The notes: a model not told the origin generated them from the letters alone. A stretch of 64,000 nt of DNA from Perilla frutescens (GCA_026008535.1 BRKX01000002.1:60199170-60263169), one strand, 5' to 3'; counted from the stretch's first letter, positions 22,814 to 35,038 are shown. Numbers and translations: made by a program.

Positions 22814-24660
22814 GTCCGAGTGTTGGTACCAATTTGCTGTGCATGCATGCAGGAAGGAAACTGCGAAGCTGAAGCAGCCGAGAAGCTGAAAAATGAGGTG
22901 AAAATAATGATAGACGAAAGCAGAGATGAGTTGGAGCAACTTGAGCTTATCGACAATTTACAAAGGCTTGGTATATCCAATTATTTCCAAGATGAAATAG
23001 GCAAGATGCTACACAACATTTGGGAGACTGATCATGATCATGATCAAGTGGAAAAGGATTTGCACGCCACAGCTCTCAAATTCAGACTTCTCAGACAACA
23101 CGGATATCATGTTCCTCAAGGTAATAATTAAGTTAATGAATTGAATTGCCTAATTAAAAAAATTAAAAATTGTTTGTCCAGAGGTTTTGGGTAGTTTGAT
23201 GGAGAATTTGAAGGAGTCATCGGACGTGAGAGGACTAGTATCTGTGTATGAAGCTTCACATCTGTCCATGGAAGGGGAAAACATATTGGATTTGACGAAA
23301 GATTTGTCATGGCATCATCTTAGTGAGAGGGTGGAGCAGATTAGAGAGGCGCGTGTAGCCGACCAAGTCAGGCATTCTTTGGAGCTCCCACTACACTGGA
23401 GAGTGCAGAGACTTGAGGCCAGATGGTTCGTCCAACTCTACCAGACTAGATCCGACGCCAACCCTAGTTTGGTGGACCTAGCTAAACTCAATTTCAACAT
23501 GGTCCAGGCCACATACCAGGGTGAGCTTAAGCGCCTCTCCAGGTAGGTAATTCATTAATATTTAATTTAATTATAATTTATAATACATACTAAATATATA
23601 CAGTGGTGCAGTTGGTATAAGGAAACTGGTCTGCCTGAAAAGTTGGGGTTTGCGAGGCACCGATTGGCCGAGTGTTTCTTGTGGTCGGTCGGATTTATTC
23701 CGGAGGCTCACCTTGGACATTCCAGGGAGACTTTGACCAAAGCTGCAGTCTTAATTACGATTATAGATGACATATACGACGTATATGGAACTTTGGAAGA
23801 ACTCCAACTGTTTACCCACACAATCGAGAGGTATTTTATTTCAATATTTAATTTCAAATCAATACATATATGTAATATTATATTATATATATTTCAGGTG
23901 GGATATCAATTCTTTGGAACAGCTTCCAGAATATATGGCAATCTGTTTCCTAGCTCTCTTTAACTCGGCGAATGAATTCACTTATCGTATCATGAGGGAC
24001 CAAGGTTTCAACGTCATATCGAATCTGAGGAGATTGGTAATTATTATTATTATGAATTTAAATTAAATTATATGTATATAGTGTAGTAAATTAATGAGTG
24101 GGTTGCAGTGGACAGAACTGAGCAGAGCTTACTACTTAGAAGCAAAATGGTTTGGGAGGGGATATATCCCGAGCACAGATGAGTACCTAAAGACAGCGTG
24201 TGTTTCCATATCGGGGCCTCTACTTATAATTTATGGTTACTTGTCGACCACAAATCCCATAAAGAAGGAGGAATTGGAGAGGTTAGAGCAACATCCATAT
24301 CCTCCTATTATTGCTTGCCCGTCCATGGTTCTTCGTCTGGCAGATGATATGGGAACTGCAGAGGACGAAATCAAAAGAGGGGATGTTGCCAAATCAATCC
24401 ACTGCTTCATCAACCAAACAGGATGCTCCCAGGAGGATGCCCGCCGCCACCTTAACAATTTGATCCAGGCAACATTAAAGGCAATCAATAAACATATACT
24501 CATTAACAATAACAATTTCAATTTCAATTTCACCACAATTGCCATCAATATTGCACGAATCTCGCTCTGCTTCTATCAACATGGAGATGGCTTCGGCCTT
24601 CCCCATTCCCAGACCAACACAAATTTGCTCCACCTCATCGTTCACCACATCCCTATGTGA
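22519..24660 (+). CDS. Terpene synthase 1 (class I, TPS-b-like), 6 exons, 539 aa
   Basis: It would ionise a prenyl diphosphate (geranyl or farnesyl) using Mg2+ and cyclise or rearrange it. Exons: 22519-22599, 22853-23120, 23182-23542, 23612-23830, 23898-24036, 24109-24660; all introns are GT-AG and the frame is open throughout. RRx8W starts at residue 4. The N-terminal alpha-barrel has LPLHWRVQRLEARWF. The catalytic domain has DDIYD at 289-293, and the NSE/DTE motif DDMGTAEDE at 435-443. Exon sizes 268, 219 and 139 match the family standard; the last exon (552) fuses the usual exons 6 and 7. There is an in-frame TAA 21 nt before the ATG and no transit peptide, which is odd for a TPS-b enzyme and suggests a cytosolic product or a lost first segment. 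Exon 4 must start at the second of two AGs (23611) to keep frame. Product cannot be told from sequence. Confidence 0.9.
22769..22810. repeat. (TA)n microsatellite in intron 1 of terpene synthase 1
   Basis: About 20 uninterrupted TA units. Length variation is likely between individuals. Two minus-strand frames across it are artefacts. Confidence 0.9.
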
Positions 24661-24940
24661 TCACTGATCCCCCCTCAATTTTATATATATATATATAGTC
24701 AACAAATAAGGAGCTAGCGTCCATGTCTATGTATGTTATTATATAAACATTTATGTAATCTTTATATATTGTTATTTTATAATGGAAAAGGATGACCGTC
24801 TGCTTTTTTTTTTTTTAATTTCTGACTGGGAAGGAAAAACGGGAAAAGAATATGAAAAGCCAGCGTGGGTAATAAACTAATATTAATTGATCAATTCTAT
24901 TGTACATCACACAAGACCCAATAATGCCCATACATTCATC
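24661..24940 (+). other. 3' flank of terpene synthase 1
   Basis: AT-rich 3'-untranslated-like sequence with several possible poly(A) signals of plant type around 24735-24785 (for example tttataatgg). No coding sequence. Confidence 0.5.
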
Positions 24941-24944
24941 ATTC

Positions 24945-25865
24945 TCTGTAAAAAAAAAATGTTAAAAATCAGTATCAATTCTAACACTAAAAAATAACAC
25001 TTAAAATTTAAAAAGTATCACTTATATCATTAAAAAGTAACGAGTCTACCACTTATCTTATACGAATTTATCTAGTTCAAATTGTGATTTTTTTCCATTC
25101 CAATTAATATTTAGAGTTTAGGAGTTTAGATTTTTCTAGGGTTCATGATTTTTTAAGATTTTTTAGATTTTTTAGGTGTTTATGTTATTTTTTTTAGGGT
25201 TGATATTTTTTTTAATTTTATTAATCTCAAGAGGGGTTATATTTAATTCAAAAAAAATTAAATTCATTCACTTTTATTTTAAGGTTCACCAATTCTATTT
25301 TAGGGTATATATTTATTTCAAAATTAGATTTTTTTTTAATTACCATTTATATTTATTTTGAAAAAAATTAAATTAATTGTCGAGCACAATACACAAACCC
25401 ACGCATTAGCGTCGGGCGAATGCATTTCGAAAAATAATAAATTCATTCACTTTAATTGTAGGGTCCATTAAATCAATTTTATGGCATATATTTATATTGA
25501 TTTCAAAAAAATTTAATTAATTCATTTCAATTTTTGGATTCACTAATTGTATTTTAGGGTATACAATTTTGGGGGGAAAAAATAAAATAAAAAACAGAAA
25601 AATCACAAAAAAATAAAAAAAATAATAAATAATAAAAATATAGACGAAAAAAAATTATGACATTTGTACCCCACGCGCCGCGCATGTGGTACACATGCCA
25701 GCGCATGTGGTACACATGCCAGACATGGGCCAAATTTTTTCGCGTGGGGTACAAACGTCAACATGAGCCAAATTTTTTTATTTTTTTTACATTAATTGTT
25801 ATTGAGTCTGGATAGTCTGATGGACGCAAATCCATACACCAGGTGCACAAGAGACCACCTCATAT
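24945..25865 (+). repeat. Dispersed repeat family R1, copy 1 (~0.9 kb)
   Basis: Shares ordered blocks with 31005-33030 in the same orientation. These are a start around gtatcaattctaaca...taacac, the phrase tagatttttctagggttcat, the block gtcgagcacaatacacaaaccc, and an end around tctgatggacgcaaatcc...caggtgcacaagaga. It contains a short direct repeat of catgtggtacacatgcc (25684 and 25705). No terminal repeats or coding sequence were recognised, so the class is unknown. Confidence 0.65.
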
Positions 25866-26600
25866 TAATTTATCTTCACTCTGTTTTCTTCGTAATAAGC
25901 CCAAGCTCATCGCTCAAGTTGGCGAGCAGTGTTTTGCGTCGTGTTTGGGTACCTGCGCGTTGGGGGGGGGGGGTGTCAAATTGAAAAAGACAAGGGAAAG
26001 GTGATGGGGATATAATTTTTATCATTTGGAAATTTTGTTTCCCTCTCGCTCCAGCTCCGTCGGCTTTAGACTTTAGAGAGATGAGGGGGATTACGAAATT
26101 GTTTCCACTTTTGTTAATCAGTTTCTAAATTAAATTTAATACTAGAAAAATCGGGGAAAAAATAATTGCAAAGCCCATTTAGCCCTCCATGTGGCATGTA
26201 GAAGGGGCTACTTGCACTATTTTTTTGGATTTTGGAATGTATGCATTTGCACCAAAATAAACTTTTAGATATATTTAGCCCGAGGTAAATATTAGAGTGG
26301 CAATCAATAAAAACTAGTATTACATTACTGATCTAAAAATATTTTGATTTCCTCACAAAACCAATATCAATATCAATATATCAAAGTAAAAGCGTATATA
26401 AATATGCCTGCATCGAAACGGAGTCAGCTCAAAAACAATGCCACACAATATATTCAACTTCATGATAGTAATTTGGCAAAGTTGGAAACTAGGTGAATGA
26501 TAATCAGCAGGAGTTGGTTCACCATGTGTTGTTCAGTAAATTATTCCTTGAACAACTTAGATTAATCCCCTAAGCATAGCATTTTATGATCGGCACAACA
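25866..26600. other. Spacer between repeat R1 and the 3' end of the translation-factor-related gene
   Basis: Contains a run of 12 G at 25962-25973 and otherwise unremarkable AT-rich sequence. The + frame at 25796-25984 is not supported by anything else. Confidence 0.5.
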
Positions 26601-26752
26601 TAAAAACAATTCGGATCCCATCCTTGGGTCTTCTTTTGAGTTTTGAGCGCAAGCAGCAGCCTAAATGTTGCACGGCTCCACATTCGAGGAATTCTTCCAA
26701 TTATGCCGACAGAAAAGCTCCTCCTTAAAATCCACAACCTCTTGATCTGATT

Positions 26753-29700
26753 TCAGTAACCATTGATCTGAGGCCTCGGTGTTGGCCCCGTAAGTCTGGA
26801 AAAAGGCATCTGGTTGCGGCCAGGGATGCCTCTAGGGCCAGAAACTCGATCAGCAGCAGTAGGATCAGATACTGATTTTGAGAAGGCCTGGGCAAGCTCA
26901 ACTGCAGAGGCTGCTTTCCCATATCGTAGGGGGGAATCAGTTGGCGCTGGATTGACATGATCAACAGGTTTTCGCCAAGTCTCTGGAGATGGAGGCCTGT
27001 CCTGTAGCTGTTTCTGTTGCTGATTCCGGTGTTTCTCAGTATCCTTATTATTTCTCCAAATTTCGTTTTGCTTGTTCCTCCTATGTGAATCGCTTCTCTC
27101 AACATCCAGCTGGTTATCTCGCCTATTAGAGTATTTAACCATCCTTTGATCAGTAGGAATACCTTCAGATTTTTCACTGTAGCGTGCAGAAGAGCCATGC
27201 GTGAATGCATCAGCCTTTGGAGAAACTTCCTTCACCCTTTTAAGCATAAAATAATGCAAATTCAGATATTTAATAACATCGAAAGCTGTGTAATGATAGA
27301 GAAGAACTAAATACCTCAATGGAGACTGACCCTCATAGTTGTTCAAGTCATCTTCAAGTCCACGTGCCTTGAGAACCTGGCATCATTATCAGCACATTAT
27401 GCCAACAATTCTAACCGAAGAAAAAAAATATGAACTTAATCGATGAGACAAAACTCCTGCAGATCAAGAAGTTTATCAAAGAACACGACTAATTAATTGC
27501 ATCCTCAGAAGAGAAGCTTTTACACTTGCACCGCAGAACATGAGCCAATTCGTATACTAATAAGAAAATTATCAATCCTCTAATATTTGAGAGATGCCAA
27601 ATGAAAAGTTAGCCAATTAATCACTTCCGCCTACAATTTTAAAAGTTAAATTTAGAGGAAAAGATGAGCTTCAAAAATAAGATAAAAGTGAACTCACCAT
27701 TTCCCGGGGGCGAGCTTCCCCAAAAACAGTCCCTCTGGAGTAACAAGACATTGTAAAATATATGTCAGAAGCTACACCTCCCACTGGAGGGAAGGATGAT
27801 TCAAATAAATAAAAATACAAGAGGCAAATGTTGTGCTAGAACAAAATAAGTGCGGCCAGTTAAACCATATTGATTCGCAACAAAATTAGATCAAATAGCC
27901 ATATTAAGTTGGATCCAGTACCCTTGCATTATATTGGTTGTCAAGGAAACCATACATCATCTAGAACCAAGTTTTCAGATAAGCCAGGATCATTCAGAAA
28001 CAACTATAATTCAGAATGGTCCGACACAAAATGATGACAAAATCTAATATTGTTGCTGCATCTGGTTTTCTAATAGCCATGATCTTCAAGAAACAATAGA
28101 AATTTGGCAAATAGGGCATTACAAAATGGAGATAATATTATAGAATTACAAGAGTATGTGAGAATAGCTATGATGCTCCATGCTCATCATGCAACTGTGC
28201 AGGGGGTAGTATTTTCTTATCTGATTTCTTTGTTGAACAAAGGAAAGGGGATAGCTTCAATAAAAAGAGGCAAATACCTGGCATCAGGTAATAGAGGCTA
28301 CCAAAGGGAAAAATTTGTGATATAACCAAATCTATTGCAACTAAAATTGCCTATATCATTCATTGTTGTGTCACTAGGCACTTGCAATATTTAATTTTAC
28401 AGAGGTGTCTTAACCCTGCCTCTTATCAAGACTGTAAATGAGGATTCAAGTCCGACTACAGCATTCCACAATAAATAAATGGAGAACAATAACATGACAA
28501 AAAAAGTTCAAAAAGAAAAAAAAATGCCAAAGTCTGCAAACCTTTTGGCTACACTGTTTCCTTCGAATTGCTCCTGGGAGTGTGACCTTGGCTTCAAATT
28601 CAGTTTTGGGCGCTCTGGGGCTCGATCGCCAACGACAAGGTTTTTAGCTTCATGGTTATCCTCCATACGGAGATGATCACTAGTCTGCTCATATCTCTGG
28701 GGTCAAAAACGACAAGGTAAACTGTGATGCTGAAGCTAAACTATAAAATATTGAAATAAAAGTTACAGTTATCTCACAGATTTACCTGCTTCTGATCAGG
28801 TGGTGAGTCTATGTTCTCCAATGGTTTGGATCTTGGAAGTAATTTAAGCTTTGGTCGTTCTGATGATTCTAAAGACAATGTTGACTGAAAATCAGTCCCA
28901 ACAGGTCTTGCAGAGGGGTGAATTGATTGGAAACCATTAGCAGTAACAGCGGTGTTTCTTTCATATGATTCCACATGTATGGTGGATTTAGCCCTCTCAT
29001 AGGTTGGGAGAACCTCCTTTCCACCACCATGAATCCCATCTCCAACAGTTAGACTTCTTTCAGCATGCATTACCAGACCAACGTCGCGAGAGTCAGAGTC
29101 ACCAACTACATCGAGCCTATTGTAGGTTTTCTTATTGTATGCATTGTTGGAATTATACTCAAACTTCCCCTCGGTTTCTGAATGTCCAAAGACTGCAGCA
29201 TCTTTTCGAGGATTAGTTTGTTGTTTTGAGTTCCACCGACCAGATGAAACCTTCTCAAGAGCACTGGCATGAGCTAACTTGGTCTCAGCATCCGGAGCTG
29301 ACCATGCAGCAGATGCAGGCTCTTTCGTGCTAGAAGCCTCCTTCCTTATCCCCCAGGCATTTGGATGGGATCCAGACACTGCCTGCCCCGTGTTGCCACC
29401 AACAACCGGATAACTTGATCCATAACTGCGAATGCCACTTAAAGTCTGACTGCTGAACTTCGAATTATGCACTTCAACAACCCTCCCCGCATAAGAGCTA
29501 CCAGCGGAACCAGCTGAAAGTTGAGACACAGGAATTGAAGGACTGCTGCCAACTCTAGCGCCAGAAGTAGAATTATCTGTCTTATGCTCAACCATGCGAC
29601 TAGGTTGAGCACGAAAGCTTTCATCGACAACTGTGCGGCGAGGGCCTGAAACTCCATCCAAAGGCTTGCGCTCATCCTCATCAAAATTGCGACCTATATG

Positions 29701-30377
29701 GGAACTATGAGTTAAAAATGGAGACTTTTCATCCAGGTTCCTAGCTGAGCCAGCAGATGCTGGACGTAACCGATGTTCAGCCCTTCCTGCTGAGTTACCC
29801 CACGACATCTGGCGATCAAATCCACCACGATCAACGGGCCTCACAGCTCTGTTAAAATCTTACATATGAGATGAATTGACTCGAGGTTCAAGTGCAATTC
29901 TACTCTATATAATTTTAAAAAACACAGAACCTTATATGCAATCATGCTTTGCACGATTCAGTCGATTAAACCTACACCAGGATTTTAGCACTCCAAAGAT
30001 CCAGAAAAGATAAATCAAAATACTAAATAGTGAGATCAAATCCAAAGCCTAATTTACGACTGTCGACAAGAAAAATTGAATATTTCTTCATCAAATATTA
30101 TTAAACCATACATGAGATCTGTGCGACAGGGTCGGCTGTAAAGGAAAGTAATCATAAGCGGCTACTTGAGATGGGCATGAAAAAATTCAAGCAGATTCAG
30201 AAGATAGAGATATACCAAAAGACATTCCAAAAATAAATAGTGGAAAACGTCCAAAATGTAAATAAATTAACGCAAAAACCAGACTCACACGCCAGGTGCG
30301 GAGGGGAGAGGGAGATCGGAAGGAATGGAGCCGCCATGAAAATCCTTCAGCGTCATCGTTGCCTTCTTTTTCGACAT
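26753..30377 (-). CDS. Plant-conserved translation-initiation-factor-related protein, 6 exons, 629 aa
   Basis: Exons on minus: 30377-30289, 29848-28786, 28696-28542, 27734-27698, 27376-27315, 27236-26753. All introns are GT-AG, phases agree, and the sum is 1890 bp ending in a stop. The protein starts with a conserved N-terminus (MTLKDFHGGSIPSDLPLP at residues 8-25) that I know from plant proteins annotated as eIF-related. It is otherwise low-complexity, rich in Ser, Gly, Arg and Asn, with no globular domain or membrane segment that I can see. Two short motifs, ERPKLKLLPRS near the end of exon 2 and ERPKLNLKPRS in exon 3, resemble the RPxLxLxPRS motif of eIF4B/eIF4H proteins. Inference: an RNA- or translation-associated, largely disordered protein. 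Molecular function is not established from sequence. It converges with terpene synthase 1 and has no obvious link to terpene metabolism. Confidence 0.85.
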
Positions 30378-31000
30378 TTTCCCCTCACTTCCACTCTCAA
30401 AGAATATCGAGTAAATCGATTGGTGATTATACCTAGATATATATATTACGGAAAATTTAAAAAGAAAAGGCCCTTCTCCCCCCCCCCCCCCCCCTTCTTC
30501 GAAATGTAATGAATGAATCTGTACAAATCGAATCGTAAAAATCAAAAGACAAGATGAAAAAAATCCGTCGATGTATCTATCTGCCACGGAATCAACAGAT
30601 AGCAAATTAATTGAATCAACTGCAGGAGAAGGTTGGAGGGAGAAGAGATTTGGAATTGGGGGAAGGGTTTGGAAATCTCGATTAGCGTTGCAGTCACGGC
30701 TAAATCTAGTAGCGCCGCTTCCGGGTGTTGTACCTTGAGCGAGGGTTTCCTTTTACGATTACTCTTGTTTTCTCGTGTTGTACTTTACTGGTTTAGCTGC
30801 CCATTGCACACGCGTTTTCGATTTTCCTTCCTTAGTTTCCCACTTTCCCTTATCTCTCCACCTTCTCATTCGTTCGCTTACATTTTATTTTTATTCTCAC
30901 CAGAACTCATGTACATCACCCCAAGTTCAATAAGCACATACATCCTATTTCTATCAGACACATGGGGATCAATGCGGGGGTGAAGCGTTGACTCGCAAAA
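30378..31000 (-). promoter_or_regulatory. Leader and promoter region of the translation-factor-related gene
   Basis: Upstream on the minus strand. It includes a 17-base run of C on + (30478-30494), which would be a G-run in the leader RNA if transcribed. It also has a GC-richer area at 30640-30830 of the sort seen at constitutive plant promoters. No clear TATA box. The + frame at 30633-30983 is unsupported. Confidence 0.4.
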
Positions 31001-31004
31001 AAAA

Positions 31005-33030
31005 ATGATAAAATTAAGTATCAATCTTTATATTAAAAAGTATTATTCAAGTTCAAAAGATATCACTTGTATCATTAAAAATTAACTGATCTGCTACTTA
31101 TCTTATATGAGTTTATGTATTTTAAATTGTAATTTTTCCCATTCTAATTAATGTTTAGAGTTTAGGGGGTTTAGATTTTTCTAGGGTTCATGGTTGTTAT
31201 GGTTCATAATTTTTTAGGGTTTTTTTTAGTATTTTTAGGGGTTTTTATTGTATTTTTTTAGGGTTCATGTTATTTTAGGTTTATTAATCTAAATTAGGGG
31301 TTATATTTATTTCAAAAAATATTAAATTCGTTCAATTTCATTTTAGGGTTCACTAATTCCATTTAGGGTATTTATTTATTTCAAAAATATATTTTTTTTC
31401 AATTACTATTTATATTTGTTTCGAAAAATTAAATTAATTGTCGAGCGCAATGTACAAGCCCGCGCGTTAACGTCGAGCGAGTGCATTGCGCGAGTCACCA
31501 AATTAAAAAAAAATCATTCAATTTAATTTTAGGGTCCATTAAATCAATTTCATTTAAGGATGTCAATTTAGCGCGAAATCGATGGGTTGGCCCGAATAGA
31601 CCGAGAAAAATATAAGGTTAGGGTCGAAAAATTTCAGTGCGAAAAAAAAAATTAACCGAACGGGCCAGACCGGTCGGGCTGGCCTGGCAGCCTTCGTTGT
31701 TTTGGTCATAACTTTTTCTAGAAAAATTTGATTCACGAACGGTCGGAAGCGTTGGAAACCTAACTCAATTATCTTTCCATCCATATATTATGCATTTACA
31801 GGTTCCAAGTATGCTAAAAGTTATGAAATTTTAAAGTTACAACTAATAGTAAATGAATTTTATTCAATGATGCAAGTTTTTATTAAATGTTATATTTTCA
31901 TTTATGAAATACATTATTACATTTATCAATGTTATAACTTATAAGGTCTATAAGTGCTTATTATGATTTATAAAGCATGTTGTTTATTCGTTTGTTGCTT
32001 TTCGAATGTCAAGACTTTTCACTTTATTTATTTGTTTTATTATTTTATTTTATTTTTATTGAGAAAATTATCTTTCACTCGTTATCCATCTATTATTATG
32101 TAGTATTGATGTTTAAAGTATTAAAATTATATTATTTTTCATGTTTTCAATAATTTAATTTTATATACATTCTAATGTTATCGTTTGTTTAATGTATGAA
32201 AAAGAATACAAAGATAAATGAAATAAATAATGAAGACTTAAAAAATGAAATATGAACATGAAGTTGAAAGATCTTCAAATATTATTGTTGAAGTAGAAGA
32301 AGATTGTACTTCCAATTACATCGGAGATTGAGCTATAATTAGATTTATGATTTAATTTAAAATTATTATTTTTGAAAGAACAAATTATGATTAAAAATTA
32401 TCGTAATTTATCATTTCATGTATCATTGATTTCTTTATTTGATGCACTATGATGTTAATGAAATTTTATATTCACCATATTTTTTCATTTTATGTTATTT
32501 TTCGTGTATTTATTTATTTTAAGAGTAAGAGATGGTGATCATTTTTTAGAATTATCAAAATATAATTTATACATGTGAAAAAAAATTCATTAACATGTTG
32601 GTCCGACGGGCTAGCCCGAAAACCGAAGGGTTAGGGTTAGGGCAAATAATTTTTGGACCGAAATTTTTTTTAACCGATTCGGCCCGAAACCGAAACGGGT
32701 TGGCCCGATTGACATCCCTAATGTCATTATATATATTTATATTTATTTTAAAAAATTAAATTTATTCATTTCAATTTTTAGGGTTCACTAATTATATTTT
32801 AGGGTATAAAAATTGGGGGAAAAACAAAAAAAAATAGAAAAATAGAAAAAATAATAAAAAAATAAAAAAAATAAAAAAATTAATTCAGGCATGTGATGTC
32901 GCGTGTACACCACGCGCCACGCATGGCCCCTGAAAATGGAGGGGGGGGTGTTTGGGCCGCTGGGCCTATTGAGCCTGGGCCAGTCTGATGGGTCCAATCT
33001 CATACACCTGATGCACAGGAGAATGACTCA
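31005..33030 (+). repeat. Dispersed repeat family R1, copy 2, split by a DNA transposon
   Basis: Same ordered blocks as 24945-25865 and same orientation. The left part is 31005-31554 and the right part 32721-33030, separated by the hAT-like element. Removing that element restores colinearity with copy 1. The block at 31440-31495 (gtcgagcgcaatgtacaagc...) is the best-conserved portion. Confidence 0.65.
31555..32720. mobile_element. hAT-like non-autonomous DNA transposon (1166 bp), copy A
   Basis: Terminal inverted repeats TAAGGATGTCAAT (31555) and, inverted, TAGGGATGTCAAT (32720), with an 8-bp near-perfect target duplication (atttcatt at 31547-31554, atgtcatt at 32721-32728). Both ends carry longer inverted text about ggttggcccgat/cgggttggcccg. 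No transposase. Frame 31784-31563 lies in a region shared with copy B and is not a gene. Confidence 0.75.
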
Positions 33031-33424
33031 TTTATTTTTAATCAGAAAAAACAAGTATAATATCGAATTAAATTTAGTTGTTATATTTTTAAAAAAAAAA
33101 CTTATTTGTTATAAAAAAATAATTAGCATTACTACATTAGTAAATTTATTATCTAAATATGTGTATTTTTAAAGAATAAATATTTTTAAATTTATTTATA
33201 TTTGAATAAACTCGTGAGCTTGAATGCATTCGATAATAAACGTGTCGAAGTTGAATTTGACGACAATCGATTCTGCTTGTATACAAGGGTTTCTTTATTC
33301 TTTAAATCTTCTCAAATTATTCGAATTTTGTCTTATATCATAAGTATTTTCCCCTTCTTAATGTTATTCATTCTTATAGAAATTTTGGATATTAGACTGA
33401 TAATGTTTTTGATTTCCAAAGTCA
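33031..33424. other. AT-rich spacer
   Basis: No genes or recognisable elements; the + frames at 32903-33172 and 33202-33432 lack any family features. Confidence 0.45.
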
Positions 33425-33426
33425 TA

Positions 33427-33910
33427 CAGTAAAACCTGTGTACAATAATTTTGTTGGGATCAGAGAAAAATATTATTATGAGAAGGTTATTCTTATATAG
33501 AGTACATATAAAAATTATTTTAAAAAAATTAATATATATTATACAACATTTAGAAATATCCCTTCATATTTTAAAACATATAAATATAAAAGGTATATAT
33601 ATAAGAGTTATTCTTATATAAAGTCACATGCAATTTTAAATAAGTATTTCATACAATCTTAAGTTTAATGTAACATATCTAGTTAAATAGTTCTAGATAT
33701 TTTATATAGATATTTAAATATAGTTAAAATATAATGTCATTTTATTACTATGTGGAGGTAAATTTCTTAAGGATGATCCTAAAAAAAACTGAAATATTAC
33801 AATGTGGAGGTTATTCTTCTTTATAACTAATCTCAAGTTGTGACCATCATTTTTCATTATTATAAGGAAGTTATTCTTATATATAGTATTCTTATATTGA
33901 GGTTTTACTG
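33427..33910. mobile_element. Emigrant/Lemi-like MITE (484 bp)
   Basis: Ends CAGTAAAACCTGTGTACAAT (left) and, inverted, CAGTAAAACCTCAATATAAG (right), each flanked by TA (33425-33426, 33911-33912). CAGTAAAACCTC is the terminus of plant pogo/mariner-type Emigrant elements. Interior is AT-rich without coding sequence. Confidence 0.7.
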
Positions 33911-33948
33911 TATATATAGTTTTTCTTATCCGTCTTTTTTTAATTATA

Positions 33949-33973
33949 CTAGTATAGATACGTACGTTGCACG
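33949..33973 (-). mobile_element. Possible Helitron 3' end
   Basis: On the minus strand a weak hairpin (CGTGC-AAC-GTACG with one G-T pair, 33973-33961) is followed 8 nt later by CTAG (33952-33949) and T. It has the Helitron layout but is weaker than the one at 2337-2363. Confidence 0.3.
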
Positions 33974-35038
33974 CAGTTATTATGATTTTACTAAATAATG
34001 TTATAATATGTATAATTAATAGCTATACGGTATATTATAATTATATAATATCATATTTAAATTAAGATTATATTATGCATATTAAAATAAATTATTTTAT
34101 ATAAATATAGTTCTTTAGGAGAAATTGTTATAGTTAGGACAAGAGAATACTCTGTAAACTATTACTTTTTTTAGAATGTGATGAATTATTTTCCTCGAAA
34201 AGAAAGAAAAATCAATACTCATGCAATGAAGATGTCATAGATAACATAATGGAGAAGCCCATATGAAATTGGATGAATACGAAAAACAAAAACTAATAAA
34301 CATTTATTATACAGTAGTAGAAATTTCAAAGCATATATGCACCATGGAAAACACGAATTTGAATGAATTGGATGGTGAATTGTTGATACGGGGTCTGCAT
34401 TTTCTTCTTTATTTACGAAAACTTTTTAACTTAAATTTAATTAAGGCTACAACTAAAACAAAAAAATATAGGTTAAAGGGCAAAAAAGAACATTGAAGTT
34501 ATATTTTTTATTTTGTAAATTATTGTGGGCTATAGGAAGAAAATTGGGAGTTGTGTAGTTTTCACTCAATTAATTTGAAGAAATCCAAAATATCAATGCA
34601 ATATTAATAGCTTATACGATAATAGTTCTCATTTTTTATATTTTAAATATATAATTACATATGTAAATGCAAAAATAAATAAAATACAATATTATTTAAG
34701 TAACTTAAGTATTATTTAAAATAATAAAAAAATTAACAAATATGTTTGTCCGTTAAATAATATATCAAATATAGAAATAGAATGACTTACGAAAAAATAT
34801 AAAGTCATATCCAAACAGAACATAAAAGCACGTGGATTTGAAAAAGTTTATCATTTGAGTAAAATGAACTATTTATCAGCATATGATAGAGTTTAATATA
34901 ATTATATACATCAACAAAGTACGCAAATTAATATTTAGAATTAATAATGTGTCTATCATTCGTATGGATTGATCATCACTATAGTGTAAAAGATAACATA
35001 AAAATATATATTCTAGATTCACATGCTATATATATATA
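33974..35038. other. AT-rich intergenic sequence
   Basis: One + frame at 34263-34496 (77 codons, Lys/Leu-rich) has no recognisable motif, splice context or homologue that I know of. It is treated as chance. Confidence 0.4.

Noticed and set aside
23767..24066. Frames reading through introns of terpene synthase 1 (also 24237-24548 on minus)
   Set aside because: They are off-frame or cross intron boundaries; the spliced model with family-standard exon sizes explains the region.
26725..27210. 161-codon minus frame overlapping the last exon of the translation-factor-related gene
   Set aside because: It is an alternate frame of exon 6; the frame ending at 26753 joins in phase with the other five exons.
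30633..30983. 116-codon + frame opposite the promoter of the translation-factor-related gene
   Set aside because: Low-complexity hydrophobic/Ser-rich sequence with no motif; it lies in the expected upstream region of the minus-strand gene.
31563..31784. Similar frames at 31563-31784 (-) and 50237-50455 (+) as a conserved small protein
   Set aside because: Similarity comes from two copies of a non-autonomous transposon; frames diverge at their ends and one includes the terminal repeat.
34263..34496. 77-codon + frame as a possible small gene
   Set aside because: Lys/Leu-rich in AT-rich DNA with no recognisable motif, promoter or splice partner; indistinguishable from chance.
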